From an uncultured Draconibacterium sp. (lineage in GTDB: Bacteria; Bacteroidota; Bacteroidia; Bacteroidales; Prolixibacteraceae), in NCBI RefSeq assembly GCF_963676735.1, contig NZ_OY781464.1:1955001-2019000 (forward strand): 64,000 bases of DNA, read 5' to 3'. The notes under the pieces are model-generated. The model worked only from the letters and a program-made list of their open reading frames with translations. It was not told where the DNA came from and ran no database searches. This document shows positions 34,679 through 43,987 of the stretch, piece by piece; the first letter of the stretch is position 1, and each line of letters starts with the position of its first letter. The translations under genes and the position numbers were made by a program.

Positions 34679-35128
34679 ATGAAAAAACTAGCATTCTTTT
34701 CAATTTTGTTAACTACCCTGAGTTTATTTAGTTGTAATTCATCAAACAAATCCGAAGAAATTGCTTCGTATACTTATGAAGAAAAAAGTGTGGAAATGAG
34801 TGATGAGCTAAAAGCTCTTATTCCTGAATGGGTTGAGGAGGGAACAGTTTGCTATGGACTGATGATACAACTAAGTTCTGATAATAAACCCGTACGAGCC
34901 CGACCAATTAAAGCCAAAGTGGTGCAGATTAATGAGAACGCCATAAAAATGAAAGCGTTGGAAAGCGTTAAAATGGCAGAAATAAAGAGTTGTTCTAAAT
35001 TTTTGGTTACCAAAGGCGAAACCTGGGATGAAAAAGAAGGACAGTTATACTTAACACTGGAAGAAGCCATTAATGCCTTAAAAGAAATGAACCTTTACCT
35101 CATTGGCGATAAAGTTACTGTTGACTAA
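34679..35128 (+). CDS. Small lipoprotein upstream of the sigma factor
   Basis: A 149-residue predicted lipoprotein: the signal sequence ends in the lipobox LFSC at about residue 19. I do not recognise the family. The mature part is mixed alpha/beta with two further Cys in the middle (TVCYGLM, KSCSKFL), and an acidic N-terminal stretch. The start is ATG at 34679; a TTG six bases earlier is less likely. The ECF sigma gene begins 17 bases after its stop, so it may belong to the same regulon and act in envelope sensing. Confidence 0.7.
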   Translation: MKKLAFFSILLTTLSLFSCNSSNKSEEIASYTYEEKSVEMSDELKALIPEWVEEGTVCYGLMIQLSSDNKPVRARPIKAKVVQINENAIKMKALESVKMAEIKSCSKFLVTKGETWDEKEGQLYLTLEEAINALKEMNLYLIGDKVTVD

Positions 35129-35145
35129 CAACGTAAACAAACGAG

Positions 35146-35706
35146 ATGACGGACAGTCAACTCATAGAGCAAATTCGGGGGAATAATGATCTTGCACTCA
35201 GGGCTCTTATCATTAAATATAAAAACCTTGTATACAATACAGTTTTTCGTTTAGTGCAGAACTCAGAGGATGCAGAAGATCTCTTTCAGGATGTTTTTCT
35301 CGAAATTTTTAAATCATGCGAGGCCCTTAGGTTTGAAGAAGACCTTACGGTTTGGATTTATAAAATTGCTTACAATAAATCAATCAGTTTTTTACGTCGT
35401 AAAAATCCGGCCAAAGCAGGCACTAACCACATTGAAAACGACCATCCCCATCTTCAGCTGATTGATAAAAACCACCCGGAAAAACAACTGGAACAAAAGG
35501 AAAACGTAACCATCCTTTACCAACTAATCGACCAACTTCCTGAAAACCAGAAAAAAGTATTACTCCTGCACAAATTTGAAGGTCTTTCTCAAAAAGAAAT
35601 CTGCAAGCAGCTGCATATGTCTGAACATTCGGTAGAATCGCTCATTTACCGTGCACGAAAAAATCTCAAACTTAAGCTTATTACGTATTTTAAACTTAAT
35701 TCCTGA
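35146..35706 (+). CDS. ECF-type RNA polymerase sigma factor
   Basis: A 186-residue sigma-70 family (ECF) protein. Region 2 is NSEDAEDLFQDVFLEIFKSCEAL (the EDAEDLFQDVF core), with YKIAYNKSISFLRRK for region 2.4. Region 4 is ENQKKVLLLHKFEGLSQKEIC plus MSEHSVESLIYRARKNL, an intact helix-turn-helix. It heads a trio with a Spy/CnrX-like sensor (gap four bases) and a small single-TM protein, an order comparable to CnrYXH-type metal-responsive sigma systems. Whether it transcribes the downstream island is inference. Confidence 0.92.
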   Translation: MTDSQLIEQIRGNNDLALRALIIKYKNLVYNTVFRLVQNSEDAEDLFQDVFLEIFKSCEALRFEEDLTVWIYKIAYNKSISFLRRKNPAKAGTNHIENDHPHLQLIDKNHPEKQLEQKENVTILYQLIDQLPENQKKVLLLHKFEGLSQKEICKQLHMSEHSVESLIYRARKNLKLKLITYFKLNS

Positions 35707-35710
35707 CAAA

Positions 35711-36223
35711 ATGGAAAAGAAACAAAAATCATTAAAGTGGCTCAATATTTTTTTATTGCTGATAAACTTATCGGCATTTACCACCTTTTTGGTAATGAAC
35801 CAAAGCGGAGAACCAGATGCGGAGGTTAATGATGTATACAAGTCGGACGAATACCTGAAACAAAGACTTAACCTTACTGATGAGCAATTTAAACTGGTAA
35901 TTGAAATGGATCAGAAAGTATTCAGAAACTACCAGGTATTAATCGATATTCAGTGCGAAACAAACTTCAATTTGATAAAAGAACTGTCTTCGCCCGAACC
36001 TTCAGAAGAAAAAATGAAAGAATTAACCGAAAAATTAGGCACTTATCATACCGCTATAAAACGACAAACGGTTAAGCATTTTCAGAATGTAAAAAGCATA
36101 TGCGAACCACCACAAATAGAACTACTTAACAATTTGCTTATAGAAATGATGGAAGCTGGCGACCAGTGCCAGTATTGTAACAAGCAAGACTGCTCAAGAA
36201 GAAAAATAATAGAAGAAATTTAA
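35711..36223 (+). CDS. Membrane-anchored Spy/CnrX-like periplasmic metal-sensor protein
   Basis: A 170-residue protein with an N-terminal TM anchor (about 9-28) and a helical periplasmic domain. The LTDEQF motif at 55-60 and the following amphipathic helices match the Spy/CpxP/Metal_resist superfamily, which includes CnrX and ZraP. Potential metal ligands are C82, H113, H123, C131 and the C-terminal cluster C153-x2-C156-x4-C161. The start is ATG at 35711; the region upstream of it overlaps the sigma gene's 3' end. Its stop to the next start is 93 bases. A sensor or chaperone role controlling the sigma factor is inferred. Confidence 0.8.
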   Translation: MEKKQKSLKWLNIFLLLINLSAFTTFLVMNQSGEPDAEVNDVYKSDEYLKQRLNLTDEQFKLVIEMDQKVFRNYQVLIDIQCETNFNLIKELSSPEPSEEKMKELTEKLGTYHTAIKRQTVKHFQNVKSICEPPQIELLNNLLIEMMEAGDQCQYCNKQDCSRRKIIEEI

Positions 36224-36316
36224 TTTTTTTTCATTTGCTGCGCCGGATTCTATTTTCATTTTCGTCTTAATAGATAAGAATAAATTAAAAACCGAAAGTA
36301 AAACAGAAAGATTACC

Positions 36317-36655
36317 GTGAAAACTGAAAGTAACAATCCTGATTTTAATGCAATTTCAGCTAGCGACAAATTGCTTGAGGTACTCGATTTTATGGCTCCG
36401 GCACCTGGCGAATTGGTAGAAAAAGTAATGCAGAAAAAGGACAGGATTACTCATATTTATGATAGGAGCATCGATTATTCGAAATATTTTCAAATTGCAG
36501 TAGTTTTTGTTGCAGCCATTCTTATTGGTGTACTTATGGGTAAAAATGCCAACAAGGTATTTGCACAAAAAAAGCAGAACACCAATAAAAAAGCACTGAT
36601 CGAACTTCGCGACATTCACCACCTTTCTGAAACTAATTCGTTTGGTTTATTCTGA
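36317..36655 (+). CDS. Small single-TM protein, candidate anti-sigma factor
   Basis: A 112-residue protein with no signal peptide, a cytoplasmic N-terminal stretch of about 55 residues, one TM helix (about 57-75) and a short outer tail. The start is GTG at 36317. It matches no family I can name. The combination of a sigma factor, a Spy/CnrX-like sensor and a small one-TM protein resembles cnrH, cnrX and cnrY, where the last is the anti-sigma factor. The cytoplasmic segment (about residues 15-55, with LLEVLDFMAP) would bind the sigma factor in that model. Confidence 0.6.
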   Translation: MKTESNNPDFNAISASDKLLEVLDFMAPAPGELVEKVMQKKDRITHIYDRSIDYSKYFQIAVVFVAAILIGVLMGKNANKVFAQKKQNTNKKALIELRDIHHLSETNSFGLF

Positions 36656-36695
36656 ATTATTGAATATTACTTAAACTTAGTTTATCTAATATTTT

Positions 36696-36703
36696 TATTT
36701 TTG
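36696..36703 (+). promoter_or_regulatory. -7 element for the polyferredoxin gene
   Basis: TATTTTTG fits TAnnTTTG, 33 bases before ATG 36737. If used, the downstream operon has a housekeeping promoter as well as any sigma-dependent one. Confidence 0.35.
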
Positions 36704-36736
36704 TTTAATCAACCTGCGCTTACGCGCACATCTATT

Positions 36737-38677
36737 ATGAAACCAAAAACCAAAAGCAACAACTGGCCACGTTTAACAGTCCAGTGGGGCGTATTAGCTT
36801 TTATTCTTGTACTGGCATTTTTGCCCGACTTAACAAAAATAAATACCCCCGATTTTGAAGCTTACTGCCCGTTCGGAGGCATGCAGGCATTGGGAAGTTA
36901 TCTTCTAAGTCAGGCGCTCTCTTGCACAATGACGAGTGCCCAAATTGTAATGGGAGTTCTCCTTTTTATAGGCGTTCTTTTGTTTAGTAAACTTTTCTGT
37001 TCATATATTTGCCCTATCGGAACGGTTAGCGAATGGCTTGGAAACCTCGGCGATAAGCTTAAAATAAGGTTTACCATAAAAGGAATTACAGACAAAATTC
37101 TACGGTCTTTAAAATATATCCTCTTATTTATCACCCTGTATTATACACTTCAATCAAACGAATTATTCTGTAAGAAATTTGATCCCTACTTTGCACTGGC
37201 TTCAGGCTTTAATACTGATGTTGTGCTTCAGTTTGCAATTATTTCTATTGTTTTGGTTGTGGTTGGATCAATTTTTATTCGATTGTTCTGGTGTAAATAC
37301 ATCTGCCCGCTGGGTGCTATCTCCAATATTTTTAAGTTTTCAGTATTCTTTGTTACTATTTTGCTTGTGTACATAATTTTACTGAAGCTTGGCATAACAA
37401 TAAGTTACGTATGGCCACTGGCTATTGCATGCGCCGGAGGTTTTGCTTTGGAACTCCGTTCATTGCAAAGTAAAATTACTCCACTGGCAAAAATTACACG
37501 AAGCGAAAGCACTTGTACAAGCTGCCAGTTATGTACTAAAAAATGCCCGCAGGCGATTGATGTGGCAAGCGTAAAAACAGTTAAACATGTTGATTGTAAT
37601 CTTTGTGGTGACTGTTTATTGGTTTGCCCTGTAAAAAATACCCTGAGTATTAATAAGCAACCTAAATTAAAACGACTTCCGGTTATAGCTACCACCTTAC
37701 TGGTTGTTACAGGAATCTTACTTGGAAATGTATGGGAAGTTCCAACAATCGACCAGAAATGGGCAGAGACTGAAGTGATAAACGATGCTGCCGTTTTTTC
37801 AATGTCGGGCCTGAAAAATATCAAGTGCTACGGCAGTTCAGTGGCATTTGCTAACCAAATGAAACGCGTTGAAGGTGTTTATGGAGTTGCCACATATGTA
37901 AAACATCGCCGGGTAAAAATTTATTACGACAACAGTATTCTTGATGAAGAAAAATTACAGAAAGAACTATTTACGCCGCAAAGAACCATTTTTAAAACAC
38001 TCCCGGCAGATGCGCAACAAGTCTTTGTCATTTCAGTACAACTGGAAAACTTCTTCGACAGCTACGATTTCAACTACTTAAGTCATATGGTTAGAAAGGA
38101 AACAAATGCTGTTGGAATGATTTCTGAATTTGCATGTCCGGTAATTGTAAAAATCTTCTTCCCTGAAGAAATTCTGCAAAAAAATGAATTAATCAACTTA
38201 ATCGAAAGCAAAACATTCGTTTTTGAAACAACGGCCGGTCCGCAAGAAATTGATTTGGGATACGAAGTAGCTGTTGATCCGGAATACTTTACTACCGGCA
38301 TACCGGAGTACGCAAAAATGATGTTCACCCCGTTCGACCGGACATTTAACTACAGAAACAATTACTCCGATGATGTAGTAAGTACCTATACATTTTCATT
38401 GGGTAATAACAACAGAGTACGAAACAGGCTTTCCTACCTTGTCAGTCATCTTTCAAACGATAACGGCATTGTAGAGTTTCAAACAAAACTTGATGAAAGC
38501 TACAAAGAAGTGATTGAAATCTCTTATGTTGACACAATGACAAATATTTACGATATTAATGCTTCAATTATGGCCGATTCGTTAACGATAACCTATTCGA
38601 GCGGAAAAACCGGAAAAGTAAAGAACATGTTTGATTTTTCGGAAGAAATCAATAAGCAATCAATAAACAATAAATAA
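36737..38677 (+). CDS. NapH/CcoG-like polyferredoxin membrane protein fused to a degenerate HMA-like domain
   Basis: A 646-residue inner-membrane protein. Residues 1-235 contain about five TM helices with YCPFGGMQ and two CxxxCP motifs (C88-C92, C186-C190) typical of NapH, CcoG and NosR-type electron carriers. Then two [4Fe-4S] sites follow (C260, 263, 266, 270 and C287, 290, 293, 297). After another TM (about 313-332) a heavy-metal-associated-like fold starts (about 352-412): SMSGLKNIKCYG, then GVYGVATYVKHRRVKIYYD in part. The usual CxxC is CYGS, with only C364 left. A second similar fold may follow (about 430-530). It may pass electrons from the cytoplasm to a periplasmic metal or cofactor. 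Start is ATG 36737. Confidence 0.8.
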   Translation: MKPKTKSNNWPRLTVQWGVLAFILVLAFLPDLTKINTPDFEAYCPFGGMQALGSYLLSQALSCTMTSAQIVMGVLLFIGVLLFSKLFCSYICPIGTVSEWLGNLGDKLKIRFTIKGITDKILRSLKYILLFITLYYTLQSNELFCKKFDPYFALASGFNTDVVLQFAIISIVLVVVGSIFIRLFWCKYICPLGAISNIFKFSVFFVTILLVYIILLKLGITISYVWPLAIACAGGFALELRSLQSKITPLAKITRSESTCTSCQLCTKKCPQAIDVASVKTVKHVDCNLCGDCLLVCPVKNTLSINKQPKLKRLPVIATTLLVVTGILLGNVWEVPTIDQKWAETEVINDAAVFSMSGLKNIKCYGSSVAFANQMKRVEGVYGVATYVKHRRVKIYYDNSILDEEKLQKELFTPQRTIFKTLPADAQQVFVISVQLENFFDSYDFNYLSHMVRKETNAVGMISEFACPVIVKIFFPEEILQKNELINLIESKTFVFETTAGPQEIDLGYEVAVDPEYFTTGIPEYAKMMFTPFDRTFNYRNNYSDDVVSTYTFSLGNNNRVRNRLSYLVSHLSNDNGIVEFQTKLDESYKEVIEISYVDTMTNIYDINASIMADSLTITYSSGKTGKVKNMFDFSEEINKQSINNK

Positions 38678-38700
38678 TAATTACAATAAAAACTGTGCGT

Positions 38701-41040
38701 ATGAAAAACTTTACCTTCTCTATTCTTTTAATTTTTGCGGCACTCATTGGTAGTGCCCAAAATCCCGTTTTCGACTGGCAGGAAACCGAATTCGGCGAAA
38801 GCAACTTAAAAGTAATGTCTATTGACAGCAATAATGCGGTTATTGCCGGATATGGGAATTCTTTATTCCAAACTACTGATGGCGGTGCAACCTGGGATAC
38901 GCTTAATCTTTTGAAACCATATTTTAATTTGCCTGATTTAAGCGTAGCTGGCAATATCGGTTATATTGTTACCAGCCGTGAAAAACTATACGACGCTGCA
39001 CCTGATGTATATTTAAGTGGTGCCATTTTAAAGACTACCGATGGAGGAAACTCCTGGTCGACAATCGCTTATCCGGTTTTCGGCACTGCTGGAGATCCTT
39101 CAATAAATCCATCTAACGAATTATGTTTTGGAATAGATTTTACAACTGTATCAGCGGTAAATGATACTGTTGCTTTTTGCTCAGCACAGTGGTACGAATA
39201 TCAATTAGACGGAACTGAAAGCCATGCAGGTGTATTTAAAACTGTTGATGGTGGACAAAACTGGATAAATGTTAGTGGCGATATCGGCTCTCCGGTTTAT
39301 TCTATGGATTTTTATGGCACAAAAGGATTAATGGGAGGTAGCAAAAAACTTTATTTCGCGGATGCTGCTCAGGATACGATTGCTGATATTTTTGCCAATT
39401 TACCAGGAGACGGAACAGCCTATATTTATGATATAGACTTTGTTAGTGATACAGAAGTATTACTAACTACAACCTCGGACAGTATTTTTATCTCTAACGA
39501 TGGTGGTACCTCTTTTACTAAACTGGGCGACTTAAAAGGAGCTAACGACATTCTACGAATTAACGATTCAACCATCATTGTAACTGGTAGTTCAAATAAA
39601 TCCTATTTATCAACGGATAACGGACAGAATTGGAATCCACTTGGTATAGGCGAATCAATTTGGGAAATTGGTTCAACTGTAAACGACACGATTATGTTGC
39701 TAGCAAAAGCAAAAATATACAAATGTGCATTGACCGACATGCTAGCAGGTAATTACAATTTCGTTATTCAGGAAGTTGGTGACGCAAACCTTCAAAAATC
39801 ATTTGCCAGCGAAAATTACGTTGTTGTGATCGGAAACGACAATAATTTCTTGTCCTCATCTGATGGTGGTACAACATGGACTTCGATAGCATTACCCGAC
39901 ATGCCTGCTGTTAATGCATTTATGGATGAAGTAGATTTTGATGGCTTAGCAATGATAGGAGACGAAGGTTATATAAGTTTTAACCGTATTAAGTTTGTGG
40001 ATTATTCTGATAAGGATGACATTTATTGGTCCGGAGGTATTTTCTATACCGATGACAATTGGGCAACATGGGATGATCTTGATATCGCCAAAATTGGAAA
40101 AGAGAATACCGATGACGTCACTATTTTCCCCAATCACGCTGACTGCAATGCAGTAACACCACAAATATTCACCTTTGAAAATGATGTTATTTTAGCCTAT
40201 GTAAAGTGGTACGATTATGTTGCAGACAAAACAGAACATTCAAGAGTTTTTAAAACTACTGATGGAGGCTCAAACTGGATTGCCATAACCGGTGATTTAG
40301 GAAGTTTATATGTTCAGGACATTGAAGTTATGGACGACACCTTATACATTGCGGGTAAAAATTTGTTACTAAAATCAACCGAAGCCAACTTGGCAACAGG
40401 AACTGATACGCTTGAATTTACCAATCTTTATCCTATCCTTGATGATGGAGAAGATGATAACATGTTTCTTAATGCAATTCTGGCCAAAGGAGATGAACTT
40501 ATTGTTGTTACCGGATTAGACAGTTGTTTCAGATCGCATGACGGAGGAATGACCTTCTCTACATTCAGTAATTCAAAAGGCGGTAACGACATTTACCAGT
40601 TTGATAAAAATTCATTCATGATTCTTGGTGGTACCGGTAAATCTAAATTTACCAATGATACAACGACATGGATTGATTGCCATCCTGGAGTTACCTGTTA
40701 TAAAATTGGTGGAGTACTCAATGGTAACATTTACGGGCTTGCCCAAGGGTCAATCTACACAACCAGTGTTGAAGCGCTCGATTTAACAACCGCCATCCCA
40801 ACACTTTACACCAAATCCGAACTAAATGTTGCCTATACACCAACAAGTATTGACCTGATTTCTACCGATGGCGATATTGAGCTTTGTTCAATGTACACCA
40901 TTACCGGCAAACTGGTTTTGCAAGCTGAACCGAACAATAATATTTTCAGACTGAATAACAACCAGTTCCAAACAGGAATATATATCGTAAATTCTGTTGT
41001 TGAAGGCAAACGCTATGTAAATAAAATTGCATTCAGATAA
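38701..41040 (+). CDS. Secreted duplicated YCF48/sortilin-like beta-propeller with T9SS tail
   Basis: A 779-residue secreted protein. The signal peptide is about 1-18. It consists of BNR/YCF48-type blades (TTDGGxxWxxx, recurring as KTTDGGNSW, KTVDGGQNW, SSDGGTTW, KTTDGGSNW) in two homologous halves of about 330 residues each; both contain WYxYxxDxTExxxxVFKTxDGG. The last 70 residues form a type A sorting domain of the type IX secretion system (MYTITGKLV, GIYIVN, YVNKIAFR), so the product should be surface attached or released. Start is ATG 38701 (GTG 38695 also in frame). It sits 23 bases after the polyferredoxin stop and before an attenuator-like hairpin. Confidence 0.85.
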   Translation: MKNFTFSILLIFAALIGSAQNPVFDWQETEFGESNLKVMSIDSNNAVIAGYGNSLFQTTDGGATWDTLNLLKPYFNLPDLSVAGNIGYIVTSREKLYDAAPDVYLSGAILKTTDGGNSWSTIAYPVFGTAGDPSINPSNELCFGIDFTTVSAVNDTVAFCSAQWYEYQLDGTESHAGVFKTVDGGQNWINVSGDIGSPVYSMDFYGTKGLMGGSKKLYFADAAQDTIADIFANLPGDGTAYIYDIDFVSDTEVLLTTTSDSIFISNDGGTSFTKLGDLKGANDILRINDSTIIVTGSSNKSYLSTDNGQNWNPLGIGESIWEIGSTVNDTIMLLAKAKIYKCALTDMLAGNYNFVIQEVGDANLQKSFASENYVVVIGNDNNFLSSSDGGTTWTSIALPDMPAVNAFMDEVDFDGLAMIGDEGYISFNRIKFVDYSDKDDIYWSGGIFYTDDNWATWDDLDIAKIGKENTDDVTIFPNHADCNAVTPQIFTFENDVILAYVKWYDYVADKTEHSRVFKTTDGGSNWIAITGDLGSLYVQDIEVMDDTLYIAGKNLLLKSTEANLATGTDTLEFTNLYPILDDGEDDNMFLNAILAKGDELIVVTGLDSCFRSHDGGMTFSTFSNSKGGNDIYQFDKNSFMILGGTGKSKFTNDTTTWIDCHPGVTCYKIGGVLNGNIYGLAQGSIYTTSVEALDLTTAIPTLYTKSELNVAYTPTSIDLISTDGDIELCSMYTITGKLVLQAEPNNNIFRLNNNQFQTGIYIVNSVVEGKRYVNKIAFR

Positions 41041-41055
41041 AAAATCCAATTCATG

Positions 41056-41092
41056 AGGACGTCGTTCCAAAAAACGGAATGACGTCCTTTAT
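41056..41092 (+). terminator. Hairpin between beta-propeller and TonB receptor genes
   Basis: AGGACGTCGTTCC, loop AAAAAAC, GGAATGACGTCCT is a 13-base stem with one G-T pair, followed by TTATTATAACC. The T-run is weak, so it may be a partial terminator or attenuator; the TonB receptor ATG is 29 bases downstream. Confidence 0.65.
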
Positions 41093-41116
41093 TATAACCT
41101 TTTTATTCAAGCTTTC

Positions 41117-43972
41117 ATGTCAGGGAAACGGCATCATTTTATCTTAACGATCATCCTTGTTGTTGTGGCTTTTCCTTCTGTAAAGGCCCAGGAGAAATTA
41201 GCTGTAAGCGGAATTATCCGTGATGCAGGAACACAGGAACCTATCATTTATGCAAATATTGCTTTCCCTGATCTGGGTATTGGAACCTCATCAAACGAAA
41301 AAGGTGAGTTTACAATCAAAAATGTACCTTCCGGGCCACACAAACTCTCAGTCACCTACATTGGTTATCAAGAGTATACGCTCGATATGATATTAAAAAA
41401 AGATGTTACCCTCAACATTAAACTAAAACTTCAATCGCTAGGTTTAGATGAAGTTATTGTTACAGCCGAAAACTCATCATCAGGAGCCACTGCTTCAAAA
41501 ATTAAGCGCGATGCTATTGACCATGTTCAGGCATCCAGTTTAAAAGAGGTGATGCAGTTAATCCCCGGCAATCTTTCGCAAAACCCAAATTTAGCCTCTC
41601 CTGAGAAGGTTAGTATTCGGGAAGTTGACACCGATGTGAACAGTGCTTTGGGAACTGCCATAGTAGTTGACGGTATTCCAATGTCGAACGACGGAAATAT
41701 GCAGCAAAGTATACAAGGTGGATTTTCCTCTGTAGCAGGCACCGGGGTCGACCTCAGGCAGATTTCGGTTGATAATATTGAATCCATCACAGTTGATGTT
41801 GGTATTCCTTCAGCTGAACATGGCAACCTCACATCCGGAGCAGTTCATATTAAAACTAAAACCGGAGGTTCGCCATACAATGTAAAATTGCAAGCCGATC
41901 CGCACACCAAACAATTTGCTCTCGGAAAAGGCTATTTACTGAATAATGATCGCGGTGTTATAAACATCGATGCCGGCTACACCGATTCCTATCAGTACAT
42001 TTATAAAAATACTGATGAATTCAAACGAATTAATGCCTCTACAAAATACACCAACACCTTTTTCCGCGAACAAAATCCGTTAAATATTGAAGTTAAGGCC
42101 GATTATTTTGAATCGCTTGACGGCCAAAAATGGGATCCGGATATGAAAGCGGAAGAAGAACACTATGCAAAAGACAGAAAATTACAATCAAAAATATCGG
42201 CGCTTTGGTCGCTGAATAAATCATTTTTAAAAAGTGTATCGCTGGATGCCGGTTATACAAAAACCTGGCAGGAAGGTTTTGAAAAAACACTGGAAGCCAA
42301 TAGTTCAGGTGCAAATGTTATTATCTCATCGAAAACCGATGGAGAATATGAAGCTGTCTACGGACCTTCTTCTTATTACTCTGAAGTTACCTACGATGGA
42401 AGACCGTTTAACCTGTACGCCAAACTTAAAACAAGACTTTATCATAAAACAGAGAAAACCACTAATAGTATTTTGTTAGGAACAGAGTGGCGTACAACAG
42501 GAAACAATGGCGAAGGACGCACCTTCGACGTAGACAATCCTCCGGCCGGTGAAAGCACCCGCCCACGGCCTTTTACTGATATCCCTTCGTTAAACCAATT
42601 ATCGTTTTTTGCCGAAGATAAAATCGATCTTACTTTGGGATCCACTCATCTTAATTTAATGGCCGGAGTGCGAATGGATAATATTCAACCGGAAGGAATT
42701 TTTGCAACAGACGGAAGTCTTAGTTTTGATCCCCGCCTGAATATCAGTTACAACATAATTGACCGAAACAGAAACTATTTCCTAAGAAACCTGACCTTAC
42801 GCATGGGATATGGAAAAACCACAAAATCTCCTACCCTAACCCATCTTTATCCTGACAAAGATTATAACGATGTAAAAAACTTCGATTATTATCCCGAGTT
42901 GGTAGTAGCCACAACAAAAGTTATGGAAGATACCAGGAATTACGACCTTAAAGCTTCACACAGTAAAAAATATGAGGCAGGGATTGACTTTCAGTTGGGA
43001 GAAATTAAATCGCGTATTACTGGTTTTTACGAAAAACATGAAGGCGGATTTATTACCGACAGGAGCTATTTCCTGATGACATATAAAGATTACGAACAAC
43101 CCGATGCAGGTTTAAGTCCTTATTTTGTTGAAGGAGAAGGTGTTTTTTACGATGACCCTGAAACTGGCGAAACCGTTGCAGTTCCATACGAAATGGACGA
43201 AAAATGGAAAAGCTACAGCACTTACAGAAATGCCCGAACCCGAATAAAACGAGGAGTGGAATATAATATTGACTTTGGTAAAATTAAAGCATTGCGCACC
43301 TCTTTTAATCTGAACGGAGCCTGGTTACAAACCGAAACATATACTACCGATGCTCCCTATTGGGAGACTGTTCAATATACCATCTACGAGGGTAATTCAA
43401 GTAAACAGGTCTCTTTTATAGCAAAGTTCCCCAATCAGTTGGGATATGGTACAGTTAAAGAACGCCTGAATTCTAACCTGAATATTATTACCCACATCCC
43501 TGAAATTAAAATGCTGGTGACACTTACAACTCAGGTTGTGTGGTACGAAAAAGACTGGCGAAAAACCTATGATGATTATAAGTTTTACACGCTTGCCGAA
43601 TTGCGCGACTACCTTGAACAGCCTGACCTGTTCAGCTCGCATGATGAAGATTATTACTACTACTATTTACCAAACAGTTACAACACGTATAATGGCATTG
43701 AACATGAATATACAATCAACGATTTTCAAGAATCAATACACCAACTGGCCATTGACACAGAAAGGCGTTATCGCTTTGATCCGTTAACGCTCTCTCCTCT
43801 AATACTTTGTAACATCAAAATATCAAAAGATATTGCTCAACGCTTTAAGCTATCCTTTTATGCCAATAATTTCCTGAATATACGCCCATGGGAATTAAAT
43901 GAACGCGAAGGAAGGTATATACGTAGAAACAGTGCTCCATATTTTGGAGCAGATATTAAAATGCAGTTTTAA
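41117..43972 (+). CDS. TonB-dependent receptor with carboxypeptidase-regulatory-like domain
   Basis: A 951-residue outer-membrane active transporter. Signal peptide to about residue 24. A CarboxypepD_reg-like domain (about 28-112) opens with VSGIIRDAGTQEPI and SSNEKGEFTI. The plug follows (about 115-245; KEVMQLIPG, GTAIVVDGIPMS, LTSGAVHIKTKTGG) and a 22-strand barrel to the C-terminus, ending in Phe. It lacks a SusD partner; the neighbours are DUF4876 lipoproteins instead, so it is not a typical glycan PUL transporter. Together with the ABC genes it probably imports a metal, siderophore or cofactor. Size and order are normal for the family. Confidence 0.93.
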   Translation: MSGKRHHFILTIILVVVAFPSVKAQEKLAVSGIIRDAGTQEPIIYANIAFPDLGIGTSSNEKGEFTIKNVPSGPHKLSVTYIGYQEYTLDMILKKDVTLNIKLKLQSLGLDEVIVTAENSSSGATASKIKRDAIDHVQASSLKEVMQLIPGNLSQNPNLASPEKVSIREVDTDVNSALGTAIVVDGIPMSNDGNMQQSIQGGFSSVAGTGVDLRQISVDNIESITVDVGIPSAEHGNLTSGAVHIKTKTGGSPYNVKLQADPHTKQFALGKGYLLNNDRGVINIDAGYTDSYQYIYKNTDEFKRINASTKYTNTFFREQNPLNIEVKADYFESLDGQKWDPDMKAEEEHYAKDRKLQSKISALWSLNKSFLKSVSLDAGYTKTWQEGFEKTLEANSSGANVIISSKTDGEYEAVYGPSSYYSEVTYDGRPFNLYAKLKTRLYHKTEKTTNSILLGTEWRTTGNNGEGRTFDVDNPPAGESTRPRPFTDIPSLNQLSFFAEDKIDLTLGSTHLNLMAGVRMDNIQPEGIFATDGSLSFDPRLNISYNIIDRNRNYFLRNLTLRMGYGKTTKSPTLTHLYPDKDYNDVKNFDYYPELVVATTKVMEDTRNYDLKASHSKKYEAGIDFQLGEIKSRITGFYEKHEGGFITDRSYFLMTYKDYEQPDAGLSPYFVEGEGVFYDDPETGETVAVPYEMDEKWKSYSTYRNARTRIKRGVEYNIDFGKIKALRTSFNLNGAWLQTETYTTDAPYWETVQYTIYEGNSSKQVSFIAKFPNQLGYGTVKERLNSNLNIITHIPEIKMLVTLTTQVVWYEKDWRKTYDDYKFYTLAELRDYLEQPDLFSSHDEDYYYYYLPNSYNTYNGIEHEYTINDFQESIHQLAIDTERRYRFDPLTLSPLILCNIKISKDIAQRFKLSFYANNFLNIRPWELNEREGRYIRRNSAPYFGADIKMQF

Positions 43973-43987
43973 AAATTAAGCAACGTC

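Noticed and set aside
37405..37824. A 139-codon minus-strand frame opposite the polyferredoxin gene
   Set aside because: The plus-strand reading contains two intact 4Fe-4S motifs; the antisense frame matches nothing.
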